DNA of 64,000 bases from Dyella sp. SG609 (GTDB lineage Bacteria > Pseudomonadota > Gammaproteobacteria > Xanthomonadales > Rhodanobacteraceae): contig NZ_JAAZQJ010000003.1 of NCBI RefSeq assembly GCF_012275375.1, forward strand, positions 1-64,000, read 5' to 3'. The notes beneath the pieces are model-generated. The model was not told the origin of the DNA. It saw only the letters and a list, made by a program, of their open reading frames with translations, and did no database searches. The position numbers and the translations under genes are program-made. Positions 45,950 to 58,348 of this stretch are shown one piece after another. Within the stretch, counting starts at the first letter, position 1; every line of letters begins with the position of its first letter.

Positions 45950-47242
45950 ATGGAAACGAAGGGCTACCAATCCGGCTTCGGCAACGAGTTCGCCACCGAA
46001 GCCGTCGCCGGCGTGCTGCCGCATGGGCAGAACTCGCCGCAGCGCGTGGCGCATGGGCTGTATGCCGAGCAGCTGTCCGGCAGCGCGTTTACCGCGCCGC
46101 GGCACAGCAACCGGCGCAGCTGGCTGTACCGGATCCGGCCGGCGTCGATGCACCGGCCGTTCGAGCCGCTGGCGCACGAGCGTTTCCATAACCGTTTCGA
46201 CGAAGCCCCGGCCACGCCCAACCAGCTGCGCTGGGACCCATGGCCGATGCCGGCGCAGCCTGCCGACTTCGTCGACGGCCTGGTCACCCTGGCCGGCAAC
46301 GGCGGCGCGGGCGAGCAGGCCGGTTGCGGCATACATATATATGCGGCGAACCGCTCCATGCAGGGGCGCTTCTTCTACGACGCCGACGGCGAGCTGCTGC
46401 TGGTGCCCCAGCAGGGGCGCCTGCGCCTGTGCACCGAGCTGGGCGTGCTGGAAGTGGCGCCGCTGGAGATCGCGGTGATCCCGCGCGGCGTGCGCTTCCG
46501 CGTGGAGCTGCCGGACGGCGAGGCGCGCGGCTACGTATGCGAGAACTTCGGCGCGCTGCTGCGCCTGCCGGACCTCGGCCCCATCGGCGCCAACTCGATG
46601 GCCCTGCCGCGCGACTTCCTCACGCCGCATGCTTCGTACGAGGACGTCGAAGGCGACTTCGAGCTGATCGCGAAATTCCAGGGTTCGCTGTGGTCCGCGA
46701 AGATCGACCACTCGCCGCTCGACGTGGTGGCCTGGCACGGCAACTACGCGCCCTACAAGTACGACCTCACCACCTACAACACGGTGGGCTCGATCAGCGT
46801 CGACCATCCGGACCCGTCGATCTTCACCGTGCTGACCGCGCCCAGCGACACGCCCGGCACGGCCAATGTCGACTTCGTGATCTTCCCGCCGCGCTGGCTG
46901 GTGGCCGAGCACACCTTCCGCCCGCCGTATTTCCACCGCAACGTGGCGAGCGAATTCATGGGCCTGATCCAGGGCGCCTACGACGCCAAGGCGGGCGGCT
47001 TCGTGCCGGGCGGCGCCAGCCTGCACAACTGCATGAGCGGCCATGGCCCGGATGCGGCGAGCTTCGAGAAGGCCTCGGCCGCGGACGTGAGCAAGCCCGA
47101 TCACCTCACCGGCACCATGGCTTTCATGTTCGAGACGCGCAAGGTGATCCGGCCGACCCGGCAGGCGCTGGAAGCGCCGCAGCTGCAAGGCAACTACTAC
47201 GAGTGCTGGCAGGGCATCCGCAAGCACTTCAAGCCCGGCTGA
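45950..47242 (+). CDS. hmgA: Homogentisate 1,2-dioxygenase
   Basis: 430 aa, opening the homogentisate ring to maleylacetoacetate. N-terminus [19 protein letters not shown] and the iron site ([14 protein letters not shown] with His and Glu; [12 protein letters not shown] with His) are intact. The sequence around 45900-45920 upstream is a short GC hairpin (CCTCCCCC / GGGGGAGG), so hmgA may be partly separate from hppD. Confidence 0.96.
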   Translation: METKGYQSGFGNEFATEAVAGVLPHGQNSPQRVAHGLYAEQLSGSAFTAPRHSNRRSWLYRIRPASMHRPFEPLAHERFHNRFDEAPATPNQLRWDPWPMPAQPADFVDGLVTLAGNGGAGEQAGCGIHIYAANRSMQGRFFYDADGELLLVPQQGRLRLCTELGVLEVAPLEIAVIPRGVRFRVELPDGEARGYVCENFGALLRLPDLGPIGANSMALPRDFLTPHASYEDVEGDFELIAKFQGSLWSAKIDHSPLDVVAWHGNYAPYKYDLTTYNTVGSISVDHPDPSIFTVLTAPSDTPGTANVDFVIFPPRWLVAEHTFRPPYFHRNVASEFMGLIQGAYDAKAGGFVPGGASLHNCMSGHGPDAASFEKASAADVSKPDHLTGTMAFMFETRKVIRPTRQALEAPQLQGNYYECWQGIRKHFKPG

Positions 47243-47348
47243 TCCGCGTGCATTGACCCCACGCGCGCGCAGGCGCGCATGGGCAGCCATCCCCACATCG
47301 ATTAATGTTGAACGCTGCCGCTGAAGGCGCGGCGATCGGAGTGAAGCT

Positions 47349-48335
47349 ATGAAACTGGGCAGTCTCAAGGAAGGCGGGCGCGACGGCACCCTGGTCGTGG
47401 TGAGCCGCGACCTGTCGCGCGCGGTCAAGGCCAGCGGCATCGCCGCGACGCTGCAGGCGGCGCTGGACGACTGGTCGAACCTCGCGCCGCGCCTGAACGC
47501 GCTGTACGCCGAGCTGCAGGCCGGCACCGCGGCGGGCGCGTTCGCGCTCGACGTCGCCGCGCTGGCCGCGCCGTTGCCGCGCGCCTATGAATTCGTCGAC
47601 GGCAGCGCCTACCTGCCGCACGTCGAGCGCGTGCGCCGCGCGCGCGGCGCCGAAGTGCCGGAGTCGTTCTACGTCGACCCGCTGATGTACCAGGCCACCA
47701 GCGCGGGCTTCCTGGCGCCGCGCGATCCGGTGCTGGTGCCCAGCGAGGACTACGGCATCGACCTCGAAGCCGAAGTCGTGGTGATCACCGACGACGTGCC
47801 GATGGCCGCGACGCCCGCGCAGGCCGCGCAGCACATCCAGCTGGTCGGCCTGGTCAACGACGTCTCGCTGCGCGGCCTGATTCCGAACGAACTGGCCAAG
47901 GGTTTCGGCTTCCTGCAGTCCAAGCCGCGCTCGGCGCTGTCGCCGGTGTTCGTCACGCCGGACGAACTCGGCGACGCATGGCATGGCGACAAGCTGCATC
48001 TGCCGATGCGCACCTGGATCAACGGCGCCTGGTTCGGCGAAGCCGAATGCGGCGTCGACATGCAGTTCGATTTCGCGCAGCTGGTGGCGCATGCGGCGAA
48101 GACGCGTCCGCTCACCGCGGGCACCATCGTCGGCTCCGGCACCATCGCCAACGAAGACACCGGCAAGGGTGCTTCGTGTCTGGCCGAGCAGCGCACGGTC
48201 GAAACCCTGCGCGACGGCAAGCCGAGCACACCGTTCCTGAAGTACGGCGACGTGATCCGCATCGACGTGACGGATCGCGACAACGTGTCGATCTTCGGTG
48301 CGATCGAGCAACTTATTGCGTCGCCAGCGCACTGA
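47349..48335 (+). CDS. fahA: Fumarylacetoacetate hydrolase family protein
   Basis: 328 aa, final step of tyrosine breakdown (fumarylacetoacetate to fumarate plus acetoacetate). Metal site: EDYGIDLEAEVVVITDDVPM (Glu and Asp ligands), LVGLVNDVSLRGL, and GTIVGSGTIANEDTGKGASC. N-terminal domain MKLGSLKEGGRDGTLVVVSR is that of the shorter bacterial FahA. It is 106 bp after hmgA with a strong terminator after it. No maleylacetoacetate isomerase gene lies between or after. Confidence 0.92.
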   Translation: MKLGSLKEGGRDGTLVVVSRDLSRAVKASGIAATLQAALDDWSNLAPRLNALYAELQAGTAAGAFALDVAALAAPLPRAYEFVDGSAYLPHVERVRRARGAEVPESFYVDPLMYQATSAGFLAPRDPVLVPSEDYGIDLEAEVVVITDDVPMAATPAQAAQHIQLVGLVNDVSLRGLIPNELAKGFGFLQSKPRSALSPVFVTPDELGDAWHGDKLHLPMRTWINGAWFGEAECGVDMQFDFAQLVAHAAKTRPLTAGTIVGSGTIANEDTGKGASCLAEQRTVETLRDGKPSTPFLKYGDVIRIDVTDRDNVSIFGAIEQLIASPAH

Positions 48336-48381
48336 TACGGCGTCGCTCGTTCGACACGAGCTGGACACGGAACCTTCACAG

Positions 48382-48406
48382 AAGAGCCTGCATTGCAGGC
48401 TCTTTT
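48382..48406 (+). terminator. Intrinsic terminator after fahA
   Basis: AAGAGCCTGCA, one unpaired T, then TGCAGGCTCTT and TT: a long perfect stem followed by TTTT. Closes the tyrosine-catabolism unit before the polysaccharide locus. Confidence 0.88.
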
Positions 48407-48634
48407 CATGTGCGCTGCATGTTCAGGAAATGTAGAGGCATATAACCCGTCCCCTAACGTGGGCTGTACGAGTGCGCACGATCGCGACGCGATTCTCGCC
48501 ATCGCATCGGAACATTCCTCTACTATCGACCCGGTTTTCGTCCGGCAGAAGTGGTTTGACGAAACAGGGGGATGTCGGTTTCGGGTTCGCGTATTGCGCG
48601 GCCTCCACATCTTTTTGCAGAGTCAGGCAACGCT

Positions 48635-49099
48635 GTGTTCCAACGTATCCTGCTTGTGTGTGTGGGCAACATTTGCCGTAGCCCCACCGCCGAATACCTG
48701 TTGAGGGATCGCCTGTGCGATGCCTCGCTCGAGATATCGAGCGCCGGCCTGGGCGCGCTCGAAGACCATCCCATGGACGCCACGGCGGCTGCGCTTCTTG
48801 CGGAGCACGGCATCGATGCGAGCGCGCATCGCGGACGCCAGCTGCAGCCGTCGATGCTGCACGAGGTGGACCTCGTGCTGGTGATGGAGAAAAGCCATGC
48901 CGCCCGCATTGCGCGCCTCGCGCCCGAGGCCAGCGGGAAAGTGCTCCTGCTCGGCAAGTGGCTAGGTGAAAAGGAGATTCCAGACCCGTACGGGCAATCG
49001 CGCCCGGCCTTCGAGCATGTCTACGGACTGATCGACCAGGCCATCGCGCGCTGGCAGCCGTATCTGACCCCCTCCTTCTCCAGAGCGGCCTCCTCATGA
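48635..49099 (+). CDS. wzb: Low-molecular-weight protein tyrosine phosphatase (Wzb-like)
   Basis: 154 aa from a GTG at 48635. Phosphatase loop VCVGNICRSPTAEYL (Cys9, Arg15, Ser16) and general acid Asp117 in IPDPYGQS are present, so it should be active. The family begins about here; an ATG at 48572 would add 21 residues but has GGGGG directly abutting it. It overlaps wzc by 4 bp and presumably dephosphorylates the Wzc tyrosine tail. Confidence 0.9.
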   Translation: MFQRILLVCVGNICRSPTAEYLLRDRLCDASLEISSAGLGALEDHPMDATAAALLAEHGIDASAHRGRQLQPSMLHEVDLVLVMEKSHAARIARLAPEASGKVLLLGKWLGEKEIPDPYGQSRPAFEHVYGLIDQAIARWQPYLTPSFSRAASS

Positions 49100-51300
49100 C
49101 CGATCCCCGCCCCGTTACCCAGCAGCGCAATGACGAAGAACTCGACCTCGGTGCGATTCTCGGCACGCTGGTCGACAACAAGTGGCTGATCTTCGCCATC
49201 ACCGGCCTGTTCCTCGCCTGCAGCCTCGCCTACGCCTTGCTCGCCACGCCGATCTACCAGGCCGACGCGATGGTGCAGGTGGAACAGAAAGTGCCCGAAC
49301 TGCCCGGCATCAGCGCACTGAGCCAGACGCTGGGTGCGTCCAACTCGCAGGCCAACACCGAGATCGCGCTGATCACCTCGCGCGCGGTGATCGGCAAGGC
49401 GGTGGACGATCTGAAGCTCGACATCAATGTGTCGGCGCGCCATTTCCCGCTGATCGGCACCGGCATCGCGCGGCGCTTCGCTTCGGCCAACCCTGGCGAA
49501 CTGGCCAGCCCGCTGCTCGGTTTCAACCGTTACGACTGGGGCGGCTCGAAGCTGGAGCTGCAGCGCATCGAAGTGCCGGACGACCTGCTCGGCAAGACCA
49601 TGACGCTGATCGCCGGCGAGAACGGCGCGTACACGCTGTTCAGTCCCGACGGCGACGAACTGCTGCAGGGCGCGCCCGGCCAGATCGCCACCGGCCACGG
49701 CGTGACTTTCCAGGTCGGCGTGCTCAAGGCCAATCCCGGCACGCGCTTCGACGTGCGGCGCGAACGCGCGCTCACCACCATCAACCAGCTGCAGACCGCC
49801 ATCCAGGCCACCGAGAAGGGCAAGGACTCCGGCATCATCGGCCTCTCGTACCAGAACGCCAACGCCAGGCTCGCGGTGTCGCTGCTCGACCGCGTCAGCG
49901 AGTGGTACGTGCGCCAGAACGTGGAATGGAACGCGGCCGAAGCGGCCAACAGCCTGAAGTTCGTGCAGGAACAGCTGCCCAAGGTGCGGCAGGACCTGGA
50001 CCGCGCGCAGGCCGCGCTCAATGCGTTCCAGATCCAGGCCAAGTCGGTCGACATCACCATGCAGACCAAGGCGCTGCTGGACCAGAGCGTGGCGGTCGAG
50101 GCCAATATCCAGCAGCTGCGCATGCAGCAGGCCGACATCCAGCGCCGCTTCACGCCGGCGCATCCGGCCTACAAAGCGCTGATGCAGCAGATCGGCCAGC
50201 TGGAGGCGCAGAAGAGCGACATGGACAAGCAGGTCGGCGTGTTGCCCGACACCCAGCAGGAACTGCTCAAGCTCACCCGCGACGTCGAAGTCAGCAACCA
50301 GACCTACACCGGCCTGCTCAACCAGGCGCAGCAGCTGGACATCGCGCGCGCCGGCAAGGTCGGCAACGTGCATATCGTCGACAACGCCCAGGTGGACGTC
50401 ACCAGCCCGGTGAAGCCGAAGAAGGTGCTGGTGGTGTTCGGCGGCACGTTTGTCGGCGCCTTCCTCGCCTTCGGCCTGGTGTTCGTGCGCCAGATGCTGA
50501 ACCGCGGCGTGGAAGAGCCCTCGGTGATCGAGCAGCTGGGCCTGCCGGTCTATGCCTCGGTGCCGGTCAGCCCGACCGAGCACGAGATCGGCCTGTCCGA
50601 CCACGCGCGCGGCGACGGCAGGCATCATCTGCTGGCGATCAGTTCGCCGGCGGATCTGGCCACCGAGGCCCTGCGCAGCCTGCGCACCAGCCTGCATTTC
50701 GCCCGGATGGAGGCGAAGAACAATGTACTGATGATCTCCGGCTCCAGTCCGGAGGCCGGCAAGACCTTCGTTTCCGCCAACCTCGCCGCGGTGATGGCGC
50801 AGGCCGGGCAGCGCGTGCTGGTGATCGACGGCGACATGCGCAAGGGCACGCTGCACAAGGTGATGGGCGGACGGCCGAACAATGGCCTGTCCGAACTGAT
50901 TTCCGGCCAGATCGACGTGGACACGGCGATCCGCCCGCTGGCCTCGCTGGAAAACCTGCACTACATCGCGCGCGGCAAGGTGCCGCCGAACCCGTCGGAG
51001 CTGCTGATGAACCAGCGTTTCGCCGAGGTCATGGAGCAGCTGATGCCGCGCTACGACCTGGTGCTGATCGATACGCCGCCGATCCTGGCGGTGACGGATG
51101 CCTCGATCATCGGCCACATGGCCGGCACCTGCCTGCTGGTGGTGCGCTTCGGCCTCAATCAGGCGCGCGAAATCGCCCTGGCCCGCCAGCGCTTTGCGCA
51201 GAACGGCGTGGAGATCAAGGGCGCCATCTTCAACGCGGTCGAGCGCCGCAGCAGCGGCTACTACTCGTACGGCTACTACGAATACAAGAACGGCACGTAA
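49096..51300 (+). CDS. wzc: Wzc-type polysaccharide co-polymerase and tyrosine autokinase
   Basis: 734 aa. N-terminal Wzz domain with TM1 (WLIFAITGLFLACSLAYALL), long periplasmic coiled coil, TM2 (VLVVFGGTFVGAFLAFGLVF), then BY-kinase domain: Walker A SGSSPEAGKTFVSANLA (Lys556), Walker A' VLVIDGDMRKG, Walker B LVLIDTPP. The C-terminal tyrosine cluster SSGYYSYGYYEYKNGT holds six Tyr for autophosphorylation. Controls chain length and export of the polymer made by the downstream genes. Overlaps wzb. Confidence 0.95.
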   Translation: MTDPRPVTQQRNDEELDLGAILGTLVDNKWLIFAITGLFLACSLAYALLATPIYQADAMVQVEQKVPELPGISALSQTLGASNSQANTEIALITSRAVIGKAVDDLKLDINVSARHFPLIGTGIARRFASANPGELASPLLGFNRYDWGGSKLELQRIEVPDDLLGKTMTLIAGENGAYTLFSPDGDELLQGAPGQIATGHGVTFQVGVLKANPGTRFDVRRERALTTINQLQTAIQATEKGKDSGIIGLSYQNANARLAVSLLDRVSEWYVRQNVEWNAAEAANSLKFVQEQLPKVRQDLDRAQAALNAFQIQAKSVDITMQTKALLDQSVAVEANIQQLRMQQADIQRRFTPAHPAYKALMQQIGQLEAQKSDMDKQVGVLPDTQQELLKLTRDVEVSNQTYTGLLNQAQQLDIARAGKVGNVHIVDNAQVDVTSPVKPKKVLVVFGGTFVGAFLAFGLVFVRQMLNRGVEEPSVIEQLGLPVYASVPVSPTEHEIGLSDHARGDGRHHLLAISSPADLATEALRSLRTSLHFARMEAKNNVLMISGSSPEAGKTFVSANLAAVMAQAGQRVLVIDGDMRKGTLHKVMGGRPNNGLSELISGQIDVDTAIRPLASLENLHYIARGKVPPNPSELLMNQRFAEVMEQLMPRYDLVLIDTPPILAVTDASIIGHMAGTCLLVVRFGLNQAREIALARQRFAQNGVEIKGAIFNAVERRSSGYYSYGYYEYKNGT

Positions 51301-51639
51301 GCAGCGGGCGCGCGAGCGGAGCCGCGATGGCTCCGCCCGCGCATGAATGGCGGTGTTGCGCGCGAGCGGATTTGCGATGCGCGTCGTGAATTTGGCCGTC
51401 ACGCTTCATGAACCTGTCAAGAGTGCAGGCGAACATCTGGACGTTTGGACGGCTAAACGTTGATGCGTTTCGCTGTATCTGAAATGCGTCGCGCACGCGT
51501 CGTCGTGCTTCAGGTGTGAGTAAAGAAGCGCTTGCCACAGTACGTGGCTCTCGTGTTCGCAGCCGAGCCGAGAGGCTCTCCCCTTCACGGTCCATCGACA
51601 CAGGCTAAGACGCCGGACCGCCACTATCTGGAAGATCGG
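51301..51639. other. Leader region with several hairpins before tviB
   Basis: 339 bp without a gene. Contains GGAGCC/GGCTCC (51317-51333), ACGTTT/AAACGT (51441-51460), and GAGCC/GGCTC near 51570. A separate promoter for the sugar genes may lie here; I found no convincing -35/-10 or ops/JUMPstart element. Confidence 0.5.
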
Positions 51640-54913
<3,274 letters not shown>

Positions 54914-54920
54914 GGCGCTT

Positions 54921-55508
54921 ATGGCCTATTACCAACATCCCAGCGCGATCGTCGACGACGGCGCCCAGATCGGCGACGACTCGCGCGTATGGCATTTCGT
55001 CCACGTCTGCGGCGGCGCGCGCATCGGCAAGGGCGTGTCGCTGGGGCAGAACGTGTTCGTCGGCAACCGCGTGGTGATCGGCGACCACTGCAAGGTGCAG
55101 AACAACGTGTCGGTGTACGACAACGTGACGCTGGAAGAGGGTGTGTTCTGCGGCCCCAGCATGGTGTTCACCAATGTCTACAACCCGCGCTCGCTGATCG
55201 AGCGCAAGGACGAATACCGCGACACCCTGGTCAGGCGCGGCGCCACCCTGGGCGCCAACTGCACCATCGTCTGCGGCGTCACCGTGGGCGAGTACGCCTT
55301 TGTCGGCGCCGGCGCGGTGGTGACCCAGGACGTGCCGGCCTATGCGCTGATGGTCGGCGTGCCGGCGCGCCAGATCGGCTGGATGAGCGAATACGGCGAG
55401 CAGCTCGACCTGCCGCTCAGCGGCTCCGGCGAAGCGCTGTGCCCGCATACCGGCAAGCGCTATGTGCTGCGCGAGGGCCGGGTCGGGCGCGAGGAGGTCA
55501 CCGCGTGA
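54921..55508 (+). CDS. wbpD: UDP-amino-uronate 3-N-acetyltransferase (WbpD/WlbB-like)
   Basis: 195-aa left-handed beta-helix acetyltransferase: [60 protein letters not shown] and the C-terminal [18 protein letters not shown]. Start at the ATG at 54921 (family start); an in-frame ATG lies six codons earlier. Acetylates the 3-amino group made by WbpE. GTGA overlap with the next gene. Confidence 0.92.
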   Translation: MAYYQHPSAIVDDGAQIGDDSRVWHFVHVCGGARIGKGVSLGQNVFVGNRVVIGDHCKVQNNVSVYDNVTLEEGVFCGPSMVFTNVYNPRSLIERKDEYRDTLVRRGATLGANCTIVCGVTVGEYAFVGAGAVVTQDVPAYALMVGVPARQIGWMSEYGEQLDLPLSGSGEALCPHTGKRYVLREGRVGREEVTA

Positions 55509-56596
55509 TCGACTTCATCGACCTCAAGGCGCAGCAGGCGCGCATCAAGGCGCAGATCGACGAGGGCATCCAGCGCGTGCTCGCGCACGGGCAGTTCATC
55601 CTCGGGCCCGAGGTGGCGGAGCTGGAAGAAAAGCTCGCCGCCTACGTGGGCGCGAAGCACTGCATCAGCTGCGCCAACGGCACCGACGCGCTGCAGATCG
55701 CGCTGATGGCGCTGGGCGTGGGGCCGGGCGACGAAGTGATCATGCCGGGCTTCACCTTTATCGCCACCGCCGAAACGGCGGCGATCCTGCATGCGAAGCC
55801 GGTGTACGTGGATATCGATCCGCATACCTATCTGATGGATCCGGCCCTGCTGGAGGCGGCCATCACGCCGCGCACCCGCGCCATCATGCCGGTATCCATC
55901 TACGGCCAGTGCATGGACGCCGACGCGATCAATGCGATCGCCGCGCGCCACGGCCTGCCGGTGATCGAGGACGCCGCGCAGAGCTTCGGCGCCAACTACA
56001 AGGGCCGCCGTTCCTGCAATCTCAGCACCATCGCCTGCACCAGCTTCTTCCCGAGCAAGCCGCTGGGCTGCTATGGCGATGGCGGCGCGATGTTCACCAA
56101 CGACGACGCACTGGCCACCGCCATGCGCCAGATCGCGCGGCACGGCCAGGATCGCCGCTACCACCACGCGCGGGTCGGCATGAACAGCCGCCTGGATACG
56201 CTGCAGGCGGCGATCCTGCTGCCGAAGCTGGCGATCCTGGATGAGGAGATCCGCCAGCGCCAGCAGGTGGCGGCGGCGTATGCGCGGCACCTGGGCGAGG
56301 CCGGCGTAGCACCGCCGTTCGTCGAGTCGCACAACCTCAGCGTGTATGCGCAGTACACCATCCGCGTGGAGGAGCGCGAAGCGCTGCAGGCGCGGCTGAA
56401 GGAAGCCGGCGTGCCGACCGTGGTGCATTACCCCGTGCCGCTGAACCGGCAGCCGGCAGTGGCCGACGCGGACGCGCAACTGCCGGTCGGCGACCAGGCC
56501 GCACGCGAAGTGCTCAGCCTGCCGATGCATCCGTACCTGTCCGAGGCGCAGATCGCGACGATCGTCGAGGGTCTCGCCGCGGTACCGGCGAGGTAG
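55505..56596 (+). CDS. wbpE: UDP-3-keto sugar aminotransferase (WbpE/WlbC-like, DegT family)
   Basis: 363 aa from a GTG overlapping wbpD. DegT/DnrJ/EryC1 PLP enzyme: [54 protein letters not shown] and the PLP lysine Lys185 in [14 protein letters not shown]. Adds the 3-amino group to the keto sugar from WbpB. Order wbpB-wbpD-wbpE is the standard module. Confidence 0.93.
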   Translation: MIDFIDLKAQQARIKAQIDEGIQRVLAHGQFILGPEVAELEEKLAAYVGAKHCISCANGTDALQIALMALGVGPGDEVIMPGFTFIATAETAAILHAKPVYVDIDPHTYLMDPALLEAAITPRTRAIMPVSIYGQCMDADAINAIAARHGLPVIEDAAQSFGANYKGRRSCNLSTIACTSFFPSKPLGCYGDGGAMFTNDDALATAMRQIARHGQDRRYHHARVGMNSRLDTLQAAILLPKLAILDEEIRQRQQVAAAYARHLGEAGVAPPFVESHNLSVYAQYTIRVEEREALQARLKEAGVPTVVHYPVPLNRQPAVADADAQLPVGDQAAREVLSLPMHPYLSEAQIATIVEGLAAVPAR

Positions 56597-56601
56597 GCGC
56601 C

Positions 56602-57093
56602 GTGATTGACCTGCTCGCCCGCTGCATCAGCGGCTCCGTGAACTGGGCGGAGCGCCGCAGCCATGCGCGGCGCCTGCGCGGCTACCCGGGCGTGGCGGCC
56701 TCCGCCACGGTGGGGCTGGGCAGCAAGCTGATCGGGCCGAAGGAGAACTTCCGCATCGGCGAGCACAGCTATCTCAACCAGGCGCACCTGTCCTGCGGGC
56801 CGGGTTCGCGCGTGGTGATCGGGCGCGGCTGCGCCATCGGCTACAATGTGTCGATCAAGGCGCTCACGCACGACCCGGCCAAGCCGACCACCAATGCCGA
56901 AGGTCCGCTGCGCCACGTCGAGCGCGACATCGTGATCGGCGACGACTGCTGGATCGGCGACAACGTGTTTATCCGCGAAGGCGTGGTGCTGGGCGACCGC
57001 ATCATCGTCGGCGCCAATTCGGTGGTGACCCGGTCCTTCGCCGGCAACCAGATCATCGCCGGCATTCCCGCCCGGGTCATCCGGGAGCGCTGA
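56602..57093 (+). CDS. Acyltransferase of the hexapeptide-repeat family
   Basis: 163 aa. LbH repeats: VGLGSKLIGPKENFRIGEHS, VVIGRGCAIGYNVSIKALTH, DIVIGDDCWIGDNVFIREGV and a final GIPARVIRE. Related to sugar O-acetyltransferases of the WcaF/Maa/CysE group. Probably O-acetylates the polymer or its precursor. Five bases after wbpE. Confidence 0.85.
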   Translation: MIDLLARCISGSVNWAERRSHARRLRGYPGVAASATVGLGSKLIGPKENFRIGEHSYLNQAHLSCGPGSRVVIGRGCAIGYNVSIKALTHDPAKPTTNAEGPLRHVERDIVIGDDCWIGDNVFIREGVVLGDRIIVGANSVVTRSFAGNQIIAGIPARVIRER

Positions 57094-57097
57094 GGCC

Positions 57098-58348
57098 ATG
57101 CGCACGCCTGCCACTCGCGACGACATCCACGTGCTGGTCATACCGTCCTGGTATCCGGCCCGGCCCGGCGACATCAGCGGCAGCTTCTTCCGCGAACAGG
57201 CGCTGGCCCTGCACTGGCATGGCTGCAAAGTGGGCGTGATCTATCCGCAGCTGCGCTCGCTGCGCCACTGGCGCGGCCCGGCCGGCGGCGAACGCGGACT
57301 GCGCCGCGAGTTCGACCAGGGCATGCCGGTGCTGCGCTCGCCGGGCGTCAATCCGTTCCCGCTGCTGCACGGCGCCGCCGCCGCATGGTGGGTGCGCCAT
57401 GGGCTGAAGCTTTATCGGCGCTACGTGGCCGAGTTCGGGCGCCCGGACGTGGTGCACGCGCATGCCGCGCTGTACGGCGGCGCGCTGGCGCGGCAGATCT
57501 GGCTGCGCGAAGGCGTGCCGTACGTGCTGACCGAGCACAGCTCGATGTATCCGCGCGGCCGGGTCAGCCGCACGCAGGCGCGCATCGCCCGCGAGGCGGC
57601 GCGCGAGGCGCGGCGGCGCTTTGCGGTGAGCGCATCCTTCGGTGGTTTCCTGGAAGGCTATTTCGGCGCCGACGCGGGATCGTGGGAGGTGATGCCGAAC
57701 ATCGTCGACGCCTCGTTCGGCGAGCGCCCGCTGGGCGAGCCGGCGGTCGGCGGCGACTTCACTTTTCTTACCGTGGGTGGCCTCAACGAGAACAAAGGCA
57801 TCCACCTGCTGTTCGAGGCCTTCGCGCGCGGCTTCGCCAGCGAGCCGGGCGTGCGCCTGCGCATCGGCGGGCATGGGCCGGAACGCGCGCGGCTGGAGAA
57901 ACTCGCCGCGCAGCTGGGCATCGCCGACCGCGTCGCCTTCCTCGGCGCGCTGACGCGCCAGCAGGTGGCGGAGGAACTGGCGCGCGTGCAGGCCCTGGTG
58001 CATCCCAGCCGCTACGAAACCTTCGGCGTCGCCATCGTGGAAGCGCTGGCGATGGGCCGCCCGGTGGTGGCCACGCGCTGCGGCGGCCCGGAAGGCATCG
58101 TCACCGCGCGCGACGGCCTGCTGGTGCCGGTGGACGACATCGACGCACTGGCGCGGGCCATGCACGAATTGCGCGCGAATATCGGCCATTACGATGCGGC
58201 GGCCATCCGCCAGGCCTGCCTGGCGCGCTTCGGCGAAGCCGCCGTGGTGGCTCGCCTGCGCGAAACCTACGAAGCGGCGGCGGGACGGAAACTGCCCGCC
58301 GCGCACGATCGCGTGGTCGTGCCGCTGCGCAAGGCGGTCGGCCAGTGA
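57098..58348 (+). CDS. Glycosyltransferase family 4 protein
   Basis: 416 aa. GT-B fold: N-terminal HVLVIPSWYPARPGDISGSF, C-terminal FLTVGGLNENKGIHLLFEAF, ADRVAFLGALTRQQVAEELA, and HPSRYETFGVAIVEALAMGR (the EX7E motif) then GPEGIVTARDGLLVPVDD. Builds one linkage of the repeat unit; sugars unknown. wzx starts within its last codons. Confidence 0.92.
   Translation: MRTPATRDDIHVLVIPSWYPARPGDISGSFFREQALALHWHGCKVGVIYPQLRSLRHWRGPAGGERGLRREFDQGMPVLRSPGVNPFPLLHGAAAAWWVRHGLKLYRRYVAEFGRPDVVHAHAALYGGALARQIWLREGVPYVLTEHSSMYPRGRVSRTQARIAREAAREARRRFAVSASFGGFLEGYFGADAGSWEVMPNIVDASFGERPLGEPAVGGDFTFLTVGGLNENKGIHLLFEAFARGFASEPGVRLRIGGHGPERARLEKLAAQLGIADRVAFLGALTRQQVAEELARVQALVHPSRYETFGVAIVEALAMGRPVVATRCGGPEGIVTARDGLLVPVDDIDALARAMHELRANIGHYDAAAIRQACLARFGEAAVVARLRETYEAAAGRKLPAAHDRVVVPLRKAVGQ

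Noticed and set aside
51301-51639. ops/JUMPstart element of RfaH-controlled polysaccharide loci
   Set aside because: GGCGGTGTTG near 51350 resembles only the first bases of the ops consensus; the rest does not match and it lies after wzc.
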